From Calonectria ilicicola (Eukaryota > Ascomycota > Sordariomycetes > Hypocreales > Nectriaceae), in assembly GCA_020809705.1 (NCBI GenBank), contig CP085828.1:7006001-7070000 (forward strand): DNA of 64,000 bases, given 5' to 3'. The position numbers were made by a program, and so were the translations under genes. Of the stretch, positions 1-11,300 are shown piece after piece (position 1 is the first letter of the stretch; each line of letters begins with the position of its first letter). Below the pieces are notes generated by a model. That model saw nothing but the letters and a program-made list of their open reading frames with translations, was not told the DNA's origin and did not search any database.

Positions 1-341
1 GCTCCATCGAAGACAATGCTATGGAAACTTGTTCCAGTGATCTCATCAGTGGAGCTGTTGTCGTTGGAACTGGCCGGCCATCGCCAGTGATGTATGTTGA
101 GCCAAATGACAATGTTTCGGTTGACTCCGATGATGAGATATCCAGTCTGAGGGAGGAAATTTTCCGTCGCATTTCGCCTTTCCATGAGCGAAGATACGTG
201 CATGAACGCATTGGTGATGCACGATTTGTTCAAGTGAAGCCCAAGGGGACATTACCTCGGACTGGAACAAAGGGAAACATACAAAGGAAGATGGTTGAAA
301 GGAAATTTGAGAGGGAACTGGATTGTTTGTTTACTGCTTAG
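1..341 (+). CDS. AMP-binding (ANL superfamily) enzyme, C-terminal end only
   Basis: The reading frame is open from base 3 to a TAG stop at 339-341, so this is the 3' end of a gene that begins left of the window. The residues match the small C-terminal domain of acyl- or aryl-CoA-synthetase-like adenylating enzymes: a GTGRPSPV stretch, then LREEI, a YVHERI segment, and GTLPRTGTKGNIQRK near the end, where the family has its catalytic lysine loop. In this family that domain rotates to close the adenylation site. The substrate cannot be told from this end. It could be a stand-alone synthetase or the adenylation end of a larger reductase; the stop soon after the lysine loop favours a stand-alone enzyme. 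Confidence 0.7.
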   Translation, partial: SIEDNAMETCSSDLISGAVVVGTGRPSPVMYVEPNDNVSVDSDDEISSLREEIFRRISPFHERRYVHERIGDARFVQVKPKGTLPRTGTKGNIQRKMVERKFERELDCLFTA

Positions 342-768
342 AGTAATCCTGCAAGAAACTTTCGTCGATTCACATTACTGTTCACCCAAATATTACACTT
401 TTGAGGCACCCGCTCAATGATTCCTCAATGCATTGTGCACGCATCTCACTACAAGGGCAGTAAGTAGTTAAATATTATTTAATAACAAATTCTTAGAATC
501 TTATTTCTTATTTTTATTATTAAATAAAACCTCTTATAAATTCATGATATAAGAGAGCGCTGATAGTTCAGCGGGGCATTGTGGTTAGGTTTTACCGAGT
601 ATTAAACGATCTTGTCATTGTTTAACCAAATTTCCCTTTATGCTCCGCCAATTAACTACCACATATAAAGAAAACTGGGTCATATAACACTCAAGCAAAA
701 TTTTTTTGTTAACTAGATTGCGCATACTATTCTCATAGAATCGAGTCATTTCTTGATTATCAGATAAA
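342..768. other. Intergenic, AT-rich
   Basis: AT-rich spacer between the AMP-binding gene and the acetyltransferase. The 470-545 part is nearly all A and T and probably serves as a 3' end region. No gene is supported. Confidence 0.5.
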
Positions 769-1512
769 ATGCCAACCTACAAGCTACACTCTCACTGCAC
801 AGTTGACAATGCTGAAGGAATAGCAAGATGCAGTGCTTCGGCATACTGGGAAGAAGCTTGGTGGAGGCTTCTTTGGCCGGACAAGAAGCTGGAATCTCTA
901 ATTGAGACCATTGCCGCCCGCACGCCCCGAAACTTGCTTCAAATGCGAGCAGCTCGCCGGCATCAATTGATTATCGATGAAGAGTCTGGTGCCGTTGTCG
1001 GCTACGCAAGATGGGTTTTGCCTGCCACCAACACTGAAAACTGGCTTGAGGCTCGGACTCCCGACGTAGACGAGGCGGCGAAAAAGAAGTTCCAGGAAGC
1101 ACACGCCGAAGCTGACTACGAGCCTCGAGACGATATGGACGAGATGGATGATCACATCTGGGAGTGGAGGGAGAAGTACGACCGTGATGATTGTCTTGGT
1201 AAGTACATTCGTGTAATTTCAGCTTCAGCTGCTAACGCAAGCCCTCTGCGGGTAGAACTTGACTACCTTGCTGTCCATCCGGACCACGCTCGCAAGGGTG
1301 TGGCAACTATGCTTGTTCAATCAGGAAGCAAAGTAGCAGCAGACTTGGGTGTAGACATTGTGGTCGTGGCCATGGGGCGCAACGCGTTTGGATTACTCGA
1401 AAAAGCTGGGTTTGAGTTGCTGGAAAAGAATAGTCAGAACCTCTCATCTTATGGAGAAGAGGGTGTCTACGAGACGTATTATTTGATAAAGCGTGCCCCT
1501 AAAGAAACCTAA
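769..1512 (+). CDS. GNAT-family N-acetyltransferase
   Basis: A single-exon frame of 247 codons that would transfer an acetyl group from acetyl-CoA to an unknown amine. The acetyl-CoA-binding core is visible near residues 163-190: LDYLAVHPDHARKGVATML follows the usual beta4-alpha3 pattern, with ARKGVA in the place of the Q/RxxGxG/A loop. A second hallmark, the FGLLEKAGF segment, lies about 30 residues further on. The N-terminal half, with YWEEAWWRLLWPD and a VGYARWVLP strand, is typical of the large fungal members of this superfamily. The ATG at 769 is preceded by AAA. A GTAAGT at 1199 looks like a donor but the frame reads through it sensibly. The substrate is unknown. Confidence 0.88.
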   Translation: MPTYKLHSHCTVDNAEGIARCSASAYWEEAWWRLLWPDKKLESLIETIAARTPRNLLQMRAARRHQLIIDEESGAVVGYARWVLPATNTENWLEARTPDVDEAAKKKFQEAHAEADYEPRDDMDEMDDHIWEWREKYDRDDCLGKYIRVISASAANASPLRVELDYLAVHPDHARKGVATMLVQSGSKVAADLGVDIVVVAMGRNAFGLLEKAGFELLEKNSQNLSSYGEEGVYETYYLIKRAPKET

Positions 1513-2192
1513 GATATTGAATTAATTATCACACATTCAGCTATAGAGAAACGCTGCAATCGGGCTTGCAGTTTTATAGTTTATTGCTAGATAAGCTGTT
1601 TAACTGGTCTTCCTCAAATGGAAATTAACTGAAGTATTTTTCTCAAGTCGGTGCAGACCCATGTCAGGAATTTTCGATGGTCGGGGGGAGGACCTAGCTA
1701 GGGGATAAGCAGCGCCGCAGGCCTTCCTACCAAGTGGGCTAATCCTTGGGCTAGATCATAAAAACTGTAGCATGATTGCAAAGCTCACTAATTGGAGTTG
1801 CCTTACAAGCCAAGGGGCCATAAAAGTAGCTCTCACTGCTCAGTCATGTGTGGCTTGCATCTCGTCTCAAAATACCAGCAGATTCTCAATACCAACGCAA
1901 GAAAAAAAAGTAATGCTGGATCTTGAATTACAACCGCTCTTAGAAATCTCACATCCGGGCAATTACCGTCACGACAACAAATGTTAGTAGAGCGAAAGAG
2001 AGGAAGAAAAGGAGTGTAAGAACTCACACCGTCGTACCACAAGCAAGGTTTGACATTGGGATATTAGAGAAGGGGTGACTCTAGATAGTCAATGTTTGGG
2101 CATCCTGAAGATAGGTAGAAGAGCTTACACAAAACAAAAAGTAACAGAGAACCGAAATTCAATCACCAAAATAGGCATTTCAGCTTCGCTGG
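1513..2192. other. Intergenic
   Basis: Spacer between the converging acetyltransferase gene and the next minus-strand gene. Short open frames here have no coding character. Confidence 0.4.
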
Positions 2193-3119
2193 TCAGAGAT
2201 TCACTGTTGATTCCTGGTCGCCTTTTTGAGGGACTAACACGCTTCCGCCTTGAGAGACAGCACGTTTTACCCGCTTGAAGCGACTTTGTTTTCGCTTCAT
2301 CTTGTTGGGCGTAATTATGCTGCCGCGTTTGAGGGTTGGGAGCGTCGGAAACTCATGGGCTGTACCATGTTTCGGAGTGTTGGTGGATGGTTGGTTCGTC
2401 TGAAGAAGATACTGCGAAGGTTGTCTGAGTTTAAATTTTGCAATTTTGTTCTCATTTCTGGCAGAAAGAATAATCGCCTTGTACAGTTGAGGATCTTCAT
2501 ACCTCTCCAAAGATTCAACACCTTTGTCGTCACAAATGTGTCGGATGATGCTCTTTACAGAGGCGTCAGCACTCTGACCCGGCGCACTCACAAAATCTTG
2601 CAGCTTCTTATTTATGCGCCAGCGCATGAAGTCCCATGGGTTCATTGCCAGAACTCCTCTCTGGTGCAAAGCCTGAAGGTCGGATATCTTGCAGGCAAGC
2701 CGGTAGAGTAGAGCTTTCCCGCACAATCCCCCCTTAGGGATGTAGCGTTTAGCGACAAGTTGGTTCGGTTGGTAGGGGGATATTCCAGGGCCAAAGATTT
2801 CGCGTATCTTGCGATGCATGCTAACCTCATTTTTGAGGTCTGTAAATCTCTTTGCTACGGCTTTGTCGCCAGGATTTTGCTCCTTCACCGTGAAAGCCGC
2901 CTCTTTCAAGGCCAATGTCTGAGACTCTTTCTCGAGGTATTTGGTAAGGGATATCCAATCACTGTCCCAATACGGGTCTGTCTCATCGATTCTGGCAACA
3001 GGCGTGTCGCTCAGTGTCGGTGGTGAGGAATAGGTGGCCCCGCCTTCTGTCAATTTGTATACCCAGCGATGGGGTGTTCGCAGCATCAGGTCGAAATCTT
3101 CATCTGGTTTTCTCGGCAT
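2193..3119 (-). CDS. Conserved fungal protein of unknown function
   Basis: A 308-residue single-exon frame; the ATG at 3119 is preferred over an in-frame ATG at 3188 because the first 23 residues of the longer form look untranslated. The protein opens with MPRKPDEDFDLML and has a tyrosine- and tryptophan-rich N-terminal third, a charged helical stretch (residues about 75-125), a GGLCGKALLYRLACKISDL helix and an LAMNPWDFMRW segment. The C-terminal 60 residues are lysine- and arginine-rich (KRKQSRFKRVKR) and may send it to the nucleus. It resembles lineage-expanded hypothetical proteins that I associate with hypocrealean fungi, but I know no function. No signal peptide or membrane segment is seen. 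Confidence 0.65.
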   Translation of the reverse strand: MPRKPDEDFDLMLRTPHRWVYKLTEGGATYSSPPTLSDTPVARIDETDPYWDSDWISLTKYLEKESQTLALKEAAFTVKEQNPGDKAVAKRFTDLKNEVSMHRKIREIFGPGISPYQPNQLVAKRYIPKGGLCGKALLYRLACKISDLQALHQRGVLAMNPWDFMRWRINKKLQDFVSAPGQSADASVKSIIRHICDDKGVESLERYEDPQLYKAIILSARNENKIAKFKLRQPSQYLLQTNQPSTNTPKHGTAHEFPTLPTLKRGSIITPNKMKRKQSRFKRVKRAVSQGGSVLVPQKGDQESTVNL

Positions 3120-4183
3120 GATAGGAGCTCCAGTTGACTGGGTATGGGGTGCAGTGGTAAGGGTTCGCCTCGTCGCCACTTGTTTCACAGTAGAGGGATG
3201 TGGCTATCAACTTGATTAGAAATAAGCCAAAAAGAATACATCGATAGCATACCAAAGCCCGGCTTTCGCCATCTTCTATTTTTGGCATTTTAAATTGGAA
3301 ATCTCTTCGAAGTGATGAGATACCGCAGAAATAAAAACGAGATTCTCGAAAATATTGGTGCCAACCACAGTTCTAAGATGGAGAATGTTAATAACAATTC
3401 AAGCTCGAGATTACTAATCCCCAGGGTCAAGTGTTGCTCAAGGATGATAGTAGTGGGCAGACAGCGAAAAACAAAGACTTTCTCACTGGCCACTGGAGAA
3501 TACTACGCAATTTCGTGAATTGCGCACAGCTGAGCAAGAACGTGGTCTTTTGATGCAAAAGCCTTGAGCAAATGGCGGAACTTGGGAAGACGCTCTTAAA
3601 GATTGTTAGGCCTAGAATCAATCCTTATTTAATGAATGCGAAAGCCTGCAAATCAGGGCAACATGAAAATTGCATTGAAGCCCAGAAAACCGACGCTCAC
3701 AAAGAGCATGGCTGACAATGAGAAAGAAAACAGTGAAAGGTTGAAAGGAGTTTAACCTAGTTCCCTGTGCAAATTTCAGAACAGTGAGTCACAGTTTAGC
3801 AAACACCCATTCACCTATCCTTTTGTTGGTGCCCAGTTCAAACAGCCACTTGGTAGCAGCTGCTACGCCATTCAGTGCTCTCCCTTCTTCTTTCATGCAA
3901 GGCAATTCATCAAAGCCATTCTATTGAGGAATCATTATTTTGCAAAAGATGCGGCCTAATAAATCAATGTGATTGAGACAAGTAGTTATAAATGAACATT
4001 TTCAGATCACACTAACTCATTTTTGATGTGCGTCATGGCATGTCTCTAATCCATTGATGGACTATTGTTCCATACTTGGACGTTAATTAATGTTCCCTCC
4101 TACAAAATGGTAACTTCATTAAATAGATGGTCCTAGCCAAGTTCATAAATTATATTATTCCTTAGTTCCTTAAAATAATTGTT
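3120..4183. other. Intergenic
   Basis: About 1 kb of AT-rich sequence with only short unconvincing open frames on both strands. It holds the 5' flank of the unknown gene and the 3' flank of the thioesterase gene. Confidence 0.4.
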
Positions 4184-5350
4184 CTAGAGCTTTCCTTTCA
4201 CTTGCCTATCTTTGGATGGTTGAAATAGGAGTGCGTCCTGGTACGCACTCGCGATGTGTTTCCCCTCAGGGCTCCAGATTGAACAGTTTATCATCATCCG
4301 TCCTGCGGTGTACCGAGGCCACGAGACCTCCTTTATCCACCAGCCTTCTCCATCCATGACCGCCTCCTGAGCGTTTACGTGTAAATGAAATGAAAATGAC
4401 AAGGTAGCGACCTTGTTTGCTGTGTGTCCAAAGCCAAGATGGTTACCCAACATCAGAAGAATGTTTCGGTCCATTTCGAAAATATGGGCCACAACGTGAG
4501 CATTCACGTCCTCAGCTGGAATATCGTCTATCAGTCGATACAGGATAAGCTCTCTTCGATCGGAAATAGACCTTCCGGAGTTGCAAGCTGTCATATCAAC
4601 TTTGCGCGCCTCGATAATCGGAAATTTTCCCGGGCCTGGATTTGGAAGGCGCTCCTTAATGATGTCGATATCGACTGGAGGGCAATAATCCCAGTCTGTG
4701 TATTCTTTTGAGGATAGTATTTCCTCATATCTTACATGTGGGGAGGAATCTTGCAAGTCATGTACACTTGCAAAGGGTCGCTTGAATGTGACAATGCAAG
4801 AGATGTGGCTTTTCCCTTGTGGTTCTAATGCGTCCGAAAGAGGAAACCGCCCGGATGTGTTGCTAGGATTCAGAGGTTGGGTCACGTTGACATGGTATGT
4901 AGAGAAGGACCGGCTGGAGCTGACTTCGGAAACGTCTAATACGAATGGTCTATCGCAAAGTCCGGGGTTGGGATAGGCGGCCTGTACAGACTTCAGAAGT
5001 TCAGCTCCTTGTTTCCATCACGCATCATCGGAGTCACAAACTCCACTTACATGAATCGCGCGTCTTTTATCAACTGCATAGGTCCCATTTTCTTGATCCT
5101 CAGCTTCTACCACCCGCGCTGCGGCCCAGGGAGCCATAGAAAACGCCGCCCCTCCGTAAGCTCCTCTCTGTATTCTCATGTAGCCAAGACCAACAGATTC
5201 AAAGCTGAGATCTTCGCCGGGTGTCCACGCTGGCTGACGACTCATGAACCTCCTTGTAGAATTCTGAGACTGGAGGCCCGCGTCGTGAATTTCAGCCATA
5301 TCCATGGTCTCCTCGAAGGACATGCGCTCACGGTCTTTAGTGGGATCCAT
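4184..5350 (-). CDS. Acyl-CoA thioesterase (TesB/double hot-dog type), two exons
   Basis: Exons 5350-5051 and 4981-4184 join through a 69-nt intron with donor GTAAGT and acceptor TACAG, both in phase 0, giving 365 residues. Such enzymes hydrolyse acyl-CoA to free acid and CoA. The first hot-dog holds RIQRGAYGGAAFSMAPWAAARVV, matching the YGG-h-x-A opening helix of the family, and the stretch after the splice (PGLCDRPFVLDV...SSSRSFSTYHV) fits the substrate-channel strand. The second hot-dog ends with GWWIKEVSWPRYTAGR and a WSPEGKHIASAYQDALL strand, as in TesB proteins. The exon 2 open frame has no ATG near its start, which is what revealed the intron. No clear C-terminal peroxisomal SKL tripeptide is present (it ends GKL), so location is open. 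Confidence 0.85.
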
Positions 5351-6354
5351 TCTGAGCGTTAGAACGAAAAGTATTTACTAAAATGCCAGAGAGAAATCTT
5401 TTGGCAATTCGAGAGGCGGCACAAAGGTTCTAATATTAATTTATCTTGTAACATATCTGCCTCGGTTCAGCGAGATTTTTCCCGGTGCCCAACTCCAGTC
5501 ATTTCGGGTGATTAAGTGTGATGCCCAAGCCGGTCTACTTTCCAAGTTCGGTGGTACTTTGTCATATCAGGAGTTCATGTCTCATTTTACGATTCATACG
5601 TATCCCTCTTGTACATTACCAATGGTCGCAATCAGGGGTGTCGTGTCAAGTGACACTATCTTGGCCGTATGTCTCAACTTGTTAGCGAGATAGCACTGAT
5701 CTCTACCGTCAATTGACTCAATCCCTTTTTTTTCTCGGAACAAGATGTGCAGCAACTACTTAAGACGACAATTGGTAGAGCATCGGTAAACGGGATAAAT
5801 GCGCGTATCTAAATTAATAGTTAAGAAAAAATCTATAAAAGGGAGGCTTTATTTTTCTACAAATAAAGATCTACCTTATAAACGAAAATCTTGGGTGGAA
5901 TTTTGATGAGACAGTGGCCCACAGTAATGTAGATCATCAGCTTCAGGTAGACCGCCACAGATGGCCAAAGCGACAAGCGGTGTCGAATCATGTGACTTGT
6001 GGATTCCTTTTAAATGTACTGGCTATGTCCAAGTCAAAATGCTTGTTTAATTGTGAGGCTAATATTGACAAATATTTAAGGTAAGATTATGGTCCAGGCT
6101 TGGCCAAGACAAACTGAGAAAAAGTCCATTTACAACATCATGAGCGCCCACACAGGGCGCCCACAGTCATCACTCCAGTACTCCATAGCTTTCCATCGTT
6201 TACTACACTTTAGGTCAAATCATTTGAACGTCAAGTTCGAGAGAATTACACGAGACACATCAAGATTGGGTTCCTGTGAGCCAGGGAGGGGTATTAAGAG
6301 GCCTGATTAACGAAACCCAAATCACCACAACCACCACCACCACCATTCATCACC
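5351..6354. other. Intergenic
   Basis: 1-kb spacer with AT-rich patches near 5810-5890 and a short CCACCA run near 6327-6343. No gene is supported. Confidence 0.4.
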
Positions 6355-8378
6355 TTAGTTCTTCTTGACAGGCTCTGCAGGCAGTTCCTGAACAAACTGC
6401 ATTGGCTGGACCTCGGGCGAAACCAGCTGAGCAACATGAGGGCTGGCTGTAACAGGAGTCGGGTTCTGAACCACGGGGCTCTGCTGCACCCACTGGCCTT
6501 GTTGGTTGACGTGCACTTGGCCCGAATCCATCTCGGCGTACGGTACCATGTGTCCCGTGTTCATGACTCCACCGTTACCGAGTTCGGCAGGGGCTTTGTA
6601 CGGGTCGTGCGGGATCTGGCCGGGAGATGGCGACGGTTGGAAAGGCGGTGGGCTCATGGCGGTATAGTTGGACGCTGGGCTCCAAGGGCCAGGAGACACA
6701 GCATCTCCCCGTGGGGGCTCGTCGTTCTGCGACATCGGTGGCTGCTGCGAGACAGGCTGGGGCTTGTGCTTGGACTGTCGTCGACGGAAAAGGAACCATG
6801 CGGCACTGAGGATCAAGGCAACTCCAGCGACGGAGCCAACAGCGATACCAGCAATAGCACCGCTTGAAAGCTTGCTGCTTCCGCTGTCACTTCCGGAATC
6901 ACCCGAGCTGTTTGCTGTCGCTGTCGCATCTCCGACATCTCGAGTGGCCGATCGGGCAGCGACAGAGGCTGTGCGGGTCATGAGGGCCTCCAGGTCGTTG
7001 CTGTCCCATCCCTTGGACGGCGCTGTCTTAGTTGCCCCACCGGTGGACTTTCCACCGATAACTGAGATAATATCAGTTGGAACCTCGTAGTGAGTCTTGT
7101 TTGGCTGCCAAAGCTGCCAAACGGCGTCGTCGGCGTTGTTTCTACCAAGATCCATGCCGTGGAGGCCGTGTTGATCGGCAGAATCACAGTCATTGTCCTT
7201 GGGGAAGAATCCACCGTGGATAATCATCTGAGCTGAGTTGACAACGTTACAAGTAAGACTGTGGTGGGGGTAGTCGCCTGTTCCATTTGTGGTGGGATAC
7301 ATCTTCACCCAGACAAAGCTAGGAATCGACAAAGCGTAGACATCGTCGTAGCCGGTGCCCTTTCCGACACTTGCACCACCGTAGATGTAGCTGCAGTGAC
7401 ATCGTTAGTCAAGTTCCAAAAATTTAAAGATCATACTGACAGGTTATAAGATGACCGGTCATCAGCCCAGCTGGCTCCGGCACAGAATCGGCGTCGGCTG
7501 GGAGGCACATCGCCAGTGGCGGTCTGCGTATAACTCTTACCGCTCAGGACATCGTAAATGATGATCTCGTCCATGGGCTGGGCCTCTGTTGATCCGTTTG
7601 ACTCACGAATTCCACCAAAGTAGATGAGCAAGCCACCATCGCCAGCAGGGATATAATTCATGACACCCTCAGCTCTACCAGTGCTATCCGGCCCAGAAGA
7701 GTTCGTCCACTTGTTCGAGTCCATGTCATAGGAGAGCAGATACGAAGTTAGGAGTGCATCGCCGTTCCAGTCTGGGACAGAGTTATTACTCATCCATCCT
7801 CCGTAATAGTATGCGGTTCCATGGTCCGAAAGGGAAACGCCAGCGCCGTAGCTCAATGCCAAGATATCGTCCCCACTTCCGTAATTATCCCAGACGTTGT
7901 TCAGAACGTCGTATGCATAGAGGCTGAAATCGACCGGATCCTCGTCGAAGTATTCGCCGCCGTAAAGATAAATTCGCTTGTTCACTGTATCGGACCAGAG
8001 AATACCGCCGTTGACACTCGGGATGGTGGAGTTCTTGCTGAGATTGGCGTGCGGTGTAGGCATTCCTGATGAGTCCGTCGTTGAGAGATCATGGTAGATC
8101 AAATAGGTGTCTGCCGAACGTCAGCTATTTGCAGCGCCATGCTTTCGGTTTTGCGTACTGGTATAGTTTGTGTGTTTGGAGTCCCCCTTGAAAACATTCA
8201 CACCGCCATCAACGTAAAGCTTGTCATCAACCACAGCTGCTTGATGACCCCATCGTCGACAGAAGTCGTCAACGGGATCTCTTTGCTGAACGGAGAGGCC
8301 AACAAAGGAAGACACGAGAGCCAGAGTCGCCAAAGCGTTGCCCCTCCCCGAATTGGAAATCGCCGGAGGCCACATCAT
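6355..8378 (-). CDS. Kelch-repeat membrane protein, three exons
   Basis: Exons 8378-8159, 8110-7441 and 7390-6355 give 641 residues; the introns are 48 nt (donor GTACGC) and 50 nt (donor GTCAGT, the only one that keeps frame). A hydrophobic N-terminus (ALATLALVSSFVGLSV) looks like a signal peptide. The next 350 residues carry kelch-type blades of a beta-propeller: repeated YGG or FGG motifs such as KRIYLYGGEY, AYYYGGWM, LIYFGG and NLYIYGG, each followed by strand and tryptophan signatures. A Ser/Gly-rich linker leads to one transmembrane helix (AIAGIAVGSVAGVALILSAA) and a RRR stop-transfer, then a proline/glutamine-rich tail. This is the usual layout of fungal single-pass kelch proteins of the plasma membrane with an external propeller. 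The ligand is unknown. Confidence 0.88.
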
Positions 8379-11300
8379 GTTTTTTTTTGGGCCACGATGT
8401 TGTGCTGATCTTCACTCTCGCCAGGCCACAAATAAGCACACACCTCTCGCGTATCGAAAAATCTCCGAGACAAAAAGAACGAATTCACAAACGAGAAAAA
8501 GAGAAGAGGAAACGATAGTGGTTTTGTGAGGATTGATTCATACGGGAGATCAAAAAGCAAACCCACTCCCCTAGGTGATTGTTAGATTAGAGCGTCAGCA
8601 ACGATGGAATAGACTGTCGTCTGAGGTCAGAACATGGATACGCGGACATGGGCGTGCCAACAACTATGGGGAACGAGAACGACGGGAGTGGTGGAGTGGT
8701 GGAGACCGGGGCTCGTCGGAGGACTAATCCGGCCATCTTAACGATCCAGACTCTCCCAATTCAACCCGAATGCCCAACCCTGGCTGATGTGGCAGGTGGG
8801 TAAGTCGCCAGCACAAAATAGATTTGCTTTGTCAGTCGACAGACGAGGGTTCTCACGGCAACCCGGCACTGAGGGCGCCAGGCATGCAAGGTCCCGGGTG
8901 AGAACTAGCAGCTAGCACACCAAATGATTGGCGCAGCAGAGCTGGGAGCCAGGCGCAGCTAGGGAACCCCCAGACGCGGTGCCCTCAGCCATCGTCAAGT
9001 CAGAGGCCAGTGTCAGGCCTTTCAGACTCTTTATTTGACTGCGCCAGCTCCCAATATAACAGGCTTCGCGCCGGGAACCCTGTCAGACCTAGACCGGACA
9101 TGGCCTGGGAATATCGTTTAAGGACCCCACAGGGCTGAAGCAAGCGAAGGCGCCCAGCATGAACACTGTGCCCAGTCGCAAATCTCTTGGCTTCTGACAA
9201 GACGACTCAAGCCCGGCTTGGCAACGGTCGTTACACGCTTGTTTTCATCAATCCTTTGGGGCTCAACAGCAATTTCCCACGTGTTTCAACACCCCTCGCT
9301 GCCAATCGACTTCCACATACATCAAAACACCGAGAAAAGTGGCGCCGCTGACTTCAACTGCGTGGCCCACTCAGTTAGTGGCCACCAAATGAATCATACC
9401 ATGCTCCCTGGTCGGCAATGCGCCGGTAAACAAGGGCTGCGGAAATGTTAAAGTCCAATAAACTAGACTCGTTAGTTATGCCTAAAGACATGACTAAGCT
9501 GGCGGGCACTCCCCCATCACACCGCTCTACCTCTACACATACCATCAGCCCAAGTATGCCACCAGAGCGCCCGCTGTCCCGCCTTGGTGGTTCACTCCCG
9601 CCTCGCTTGCTCAGCTGTTTGTTTGTGCCGCATAAAGATCAATGTGCAGCTCCTTGATCGTGTACTTTTTCATGTAAGACGGTAAATACCAGGGTGTGCC
9701 TTGTCCATGCTTCAGCAGCCCCGTCCGCCCGCTAGCTCCAGTAAGCACAGCGTCAGCATCGTACTGCATCCAACCACCGCCAAAGTAACAGTGAATCGCC
9801 TCACGGGGAGCACTGTGCTGCAGTCCTCCAATTAAAATATTGGCGACATCGGGCACCTCACTAGGAAATGGAGGTCCAAATACCAGGCTTCATTGGGTTT
9901 GTGCCATCAGCGGGCATGTAAGTCATCACGCTCCTGCATCTACCTGCAGGCAGCACCTGGATTCGGGATTTATCTGCTCGCATACTCTCGTTCCCTTCCC
10001 CTTTTGATTTTTTCCCCTCCTCTAATCTGGAAATCCCCGTTATATCCGCTGTGTGTGATGGCTGTGCCCATTCAGGAATCTGCCGATGCGTGCATTCACG
10101 AGTGGCCAACTCGCATGGGGGCGGGACTTTGACAAAAACTGAAGCGTTAACGCAGCGTGACAGCGTCAATAACGACGCATTGCCCCAAAATCATATGCTT
10201 GCTTCAAATACCATTTTAGTGCACTACCCACTTAGTATTTCAACCACCCAATACTGGTAGAAACACCCGCTCCAGTCCGCAATCACGTTATGATCTCATC
10301 GGATCGACAAGTGTCAAGATCACTAACTAACGTGCACCGGCGCCATTTAATTTCTCCATCTGCACATCAAGTGTTCTCGAAGGCTAGTCACATGGGGGGG
10401 GCAATATGCCAGCTCCTTCGGTGTGCGGAAGCAGCAATGCACCTAGCAAGGATTCGATCCAACTAATTAGCAGAGTGCTTTAACGCTCGTTCAATCCCAA
10501 TGCCGAAGGGCATTCTCTGAGGATGTCAGGTTCTTGCTCCTACGGTCTGTACTGATGATTGATCTTGGATTTCAATATACGCGGGGAAAGGTACCCGGCC
10601 CCCTGCTCCCTCCACTGGAGTCAAGGTATTTTAGCCGGCAAGGTCCTGGGCGCAGGCACAATATGGGCAGATGTCTCAGAGTCTTGGCAGACATTCAAGC
10701 TAGCCGTACGATACTGATTTTAGTCTCCGAAGTCGACGCACTTCCCAATACTCATCCACACGCCTGCCTGTCTTCATGCAGCTCATCATCCCCGAGTCAT
10801 CACCGCGTTTACTCATCATGAAGCTTGCGCCCGTCATGACCCAGACGACCTGAACCTACGCGCTTGCCTCTCTGCTGAAGCCATCTCTAATTAGCCTATC
10901 ATCAGTCACTCGACATCGAAGCCGTCTCACTCTAGCCTCGCCATCGCTCGATTCAGGAGTTAATTTTAGCAGTGACCCAAAAAATCTCCCGCGAGGTGGC
11001 TGCGAGCCCGCGTCGCGCTAGCACTCGAACGGTCCCGGCCTCAGCTGAGCCACATTCGAATGTAAGCGAAGCAGAACCAGGAGGAGCACAGCCATTTTAC
11101 ACACCAACACGGTCCAGCCCGTTTAGGTATTGGCGCAAGCAAATATGTCCGAGAAAAATAGGGGGCCAGTGCTGAAGGGTGCCATCCACTGTCCGTGTTA
11201 CAGAGTCATCTCCCGCCACTTTGGGCAATTGCTCGTTCACTAGTTCAAGTCCATTCTTGGGGTTAGGTGGTTCTGCGGAGTAATTTCATCCAGTAAAATA

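Noticed and set aside
1199..1241. Possible intron in the acetyltransferase (GTAAGT donor, GCTAAC branch)
   Set aside because: Its 43-nt length would shift the frame and the acceptor would be AAG, while the unspliced frame reads sensibly into the acetyl-CoA-binding core.
9611..9856. Minus-strand frame of 81 codons with protein-like composition
   Set aside because: It starts with GTG, has no nearby in-frame ATG, no plausible upstream exon and no family match.
10440..10500. tRNA-like boxes (TAGCAGAGTGC and CGTTCAATCCC)
   Set aside because: The spacing between the boxes is about 20 nt, too short for a tRNA, and no acceptor stem pairs.
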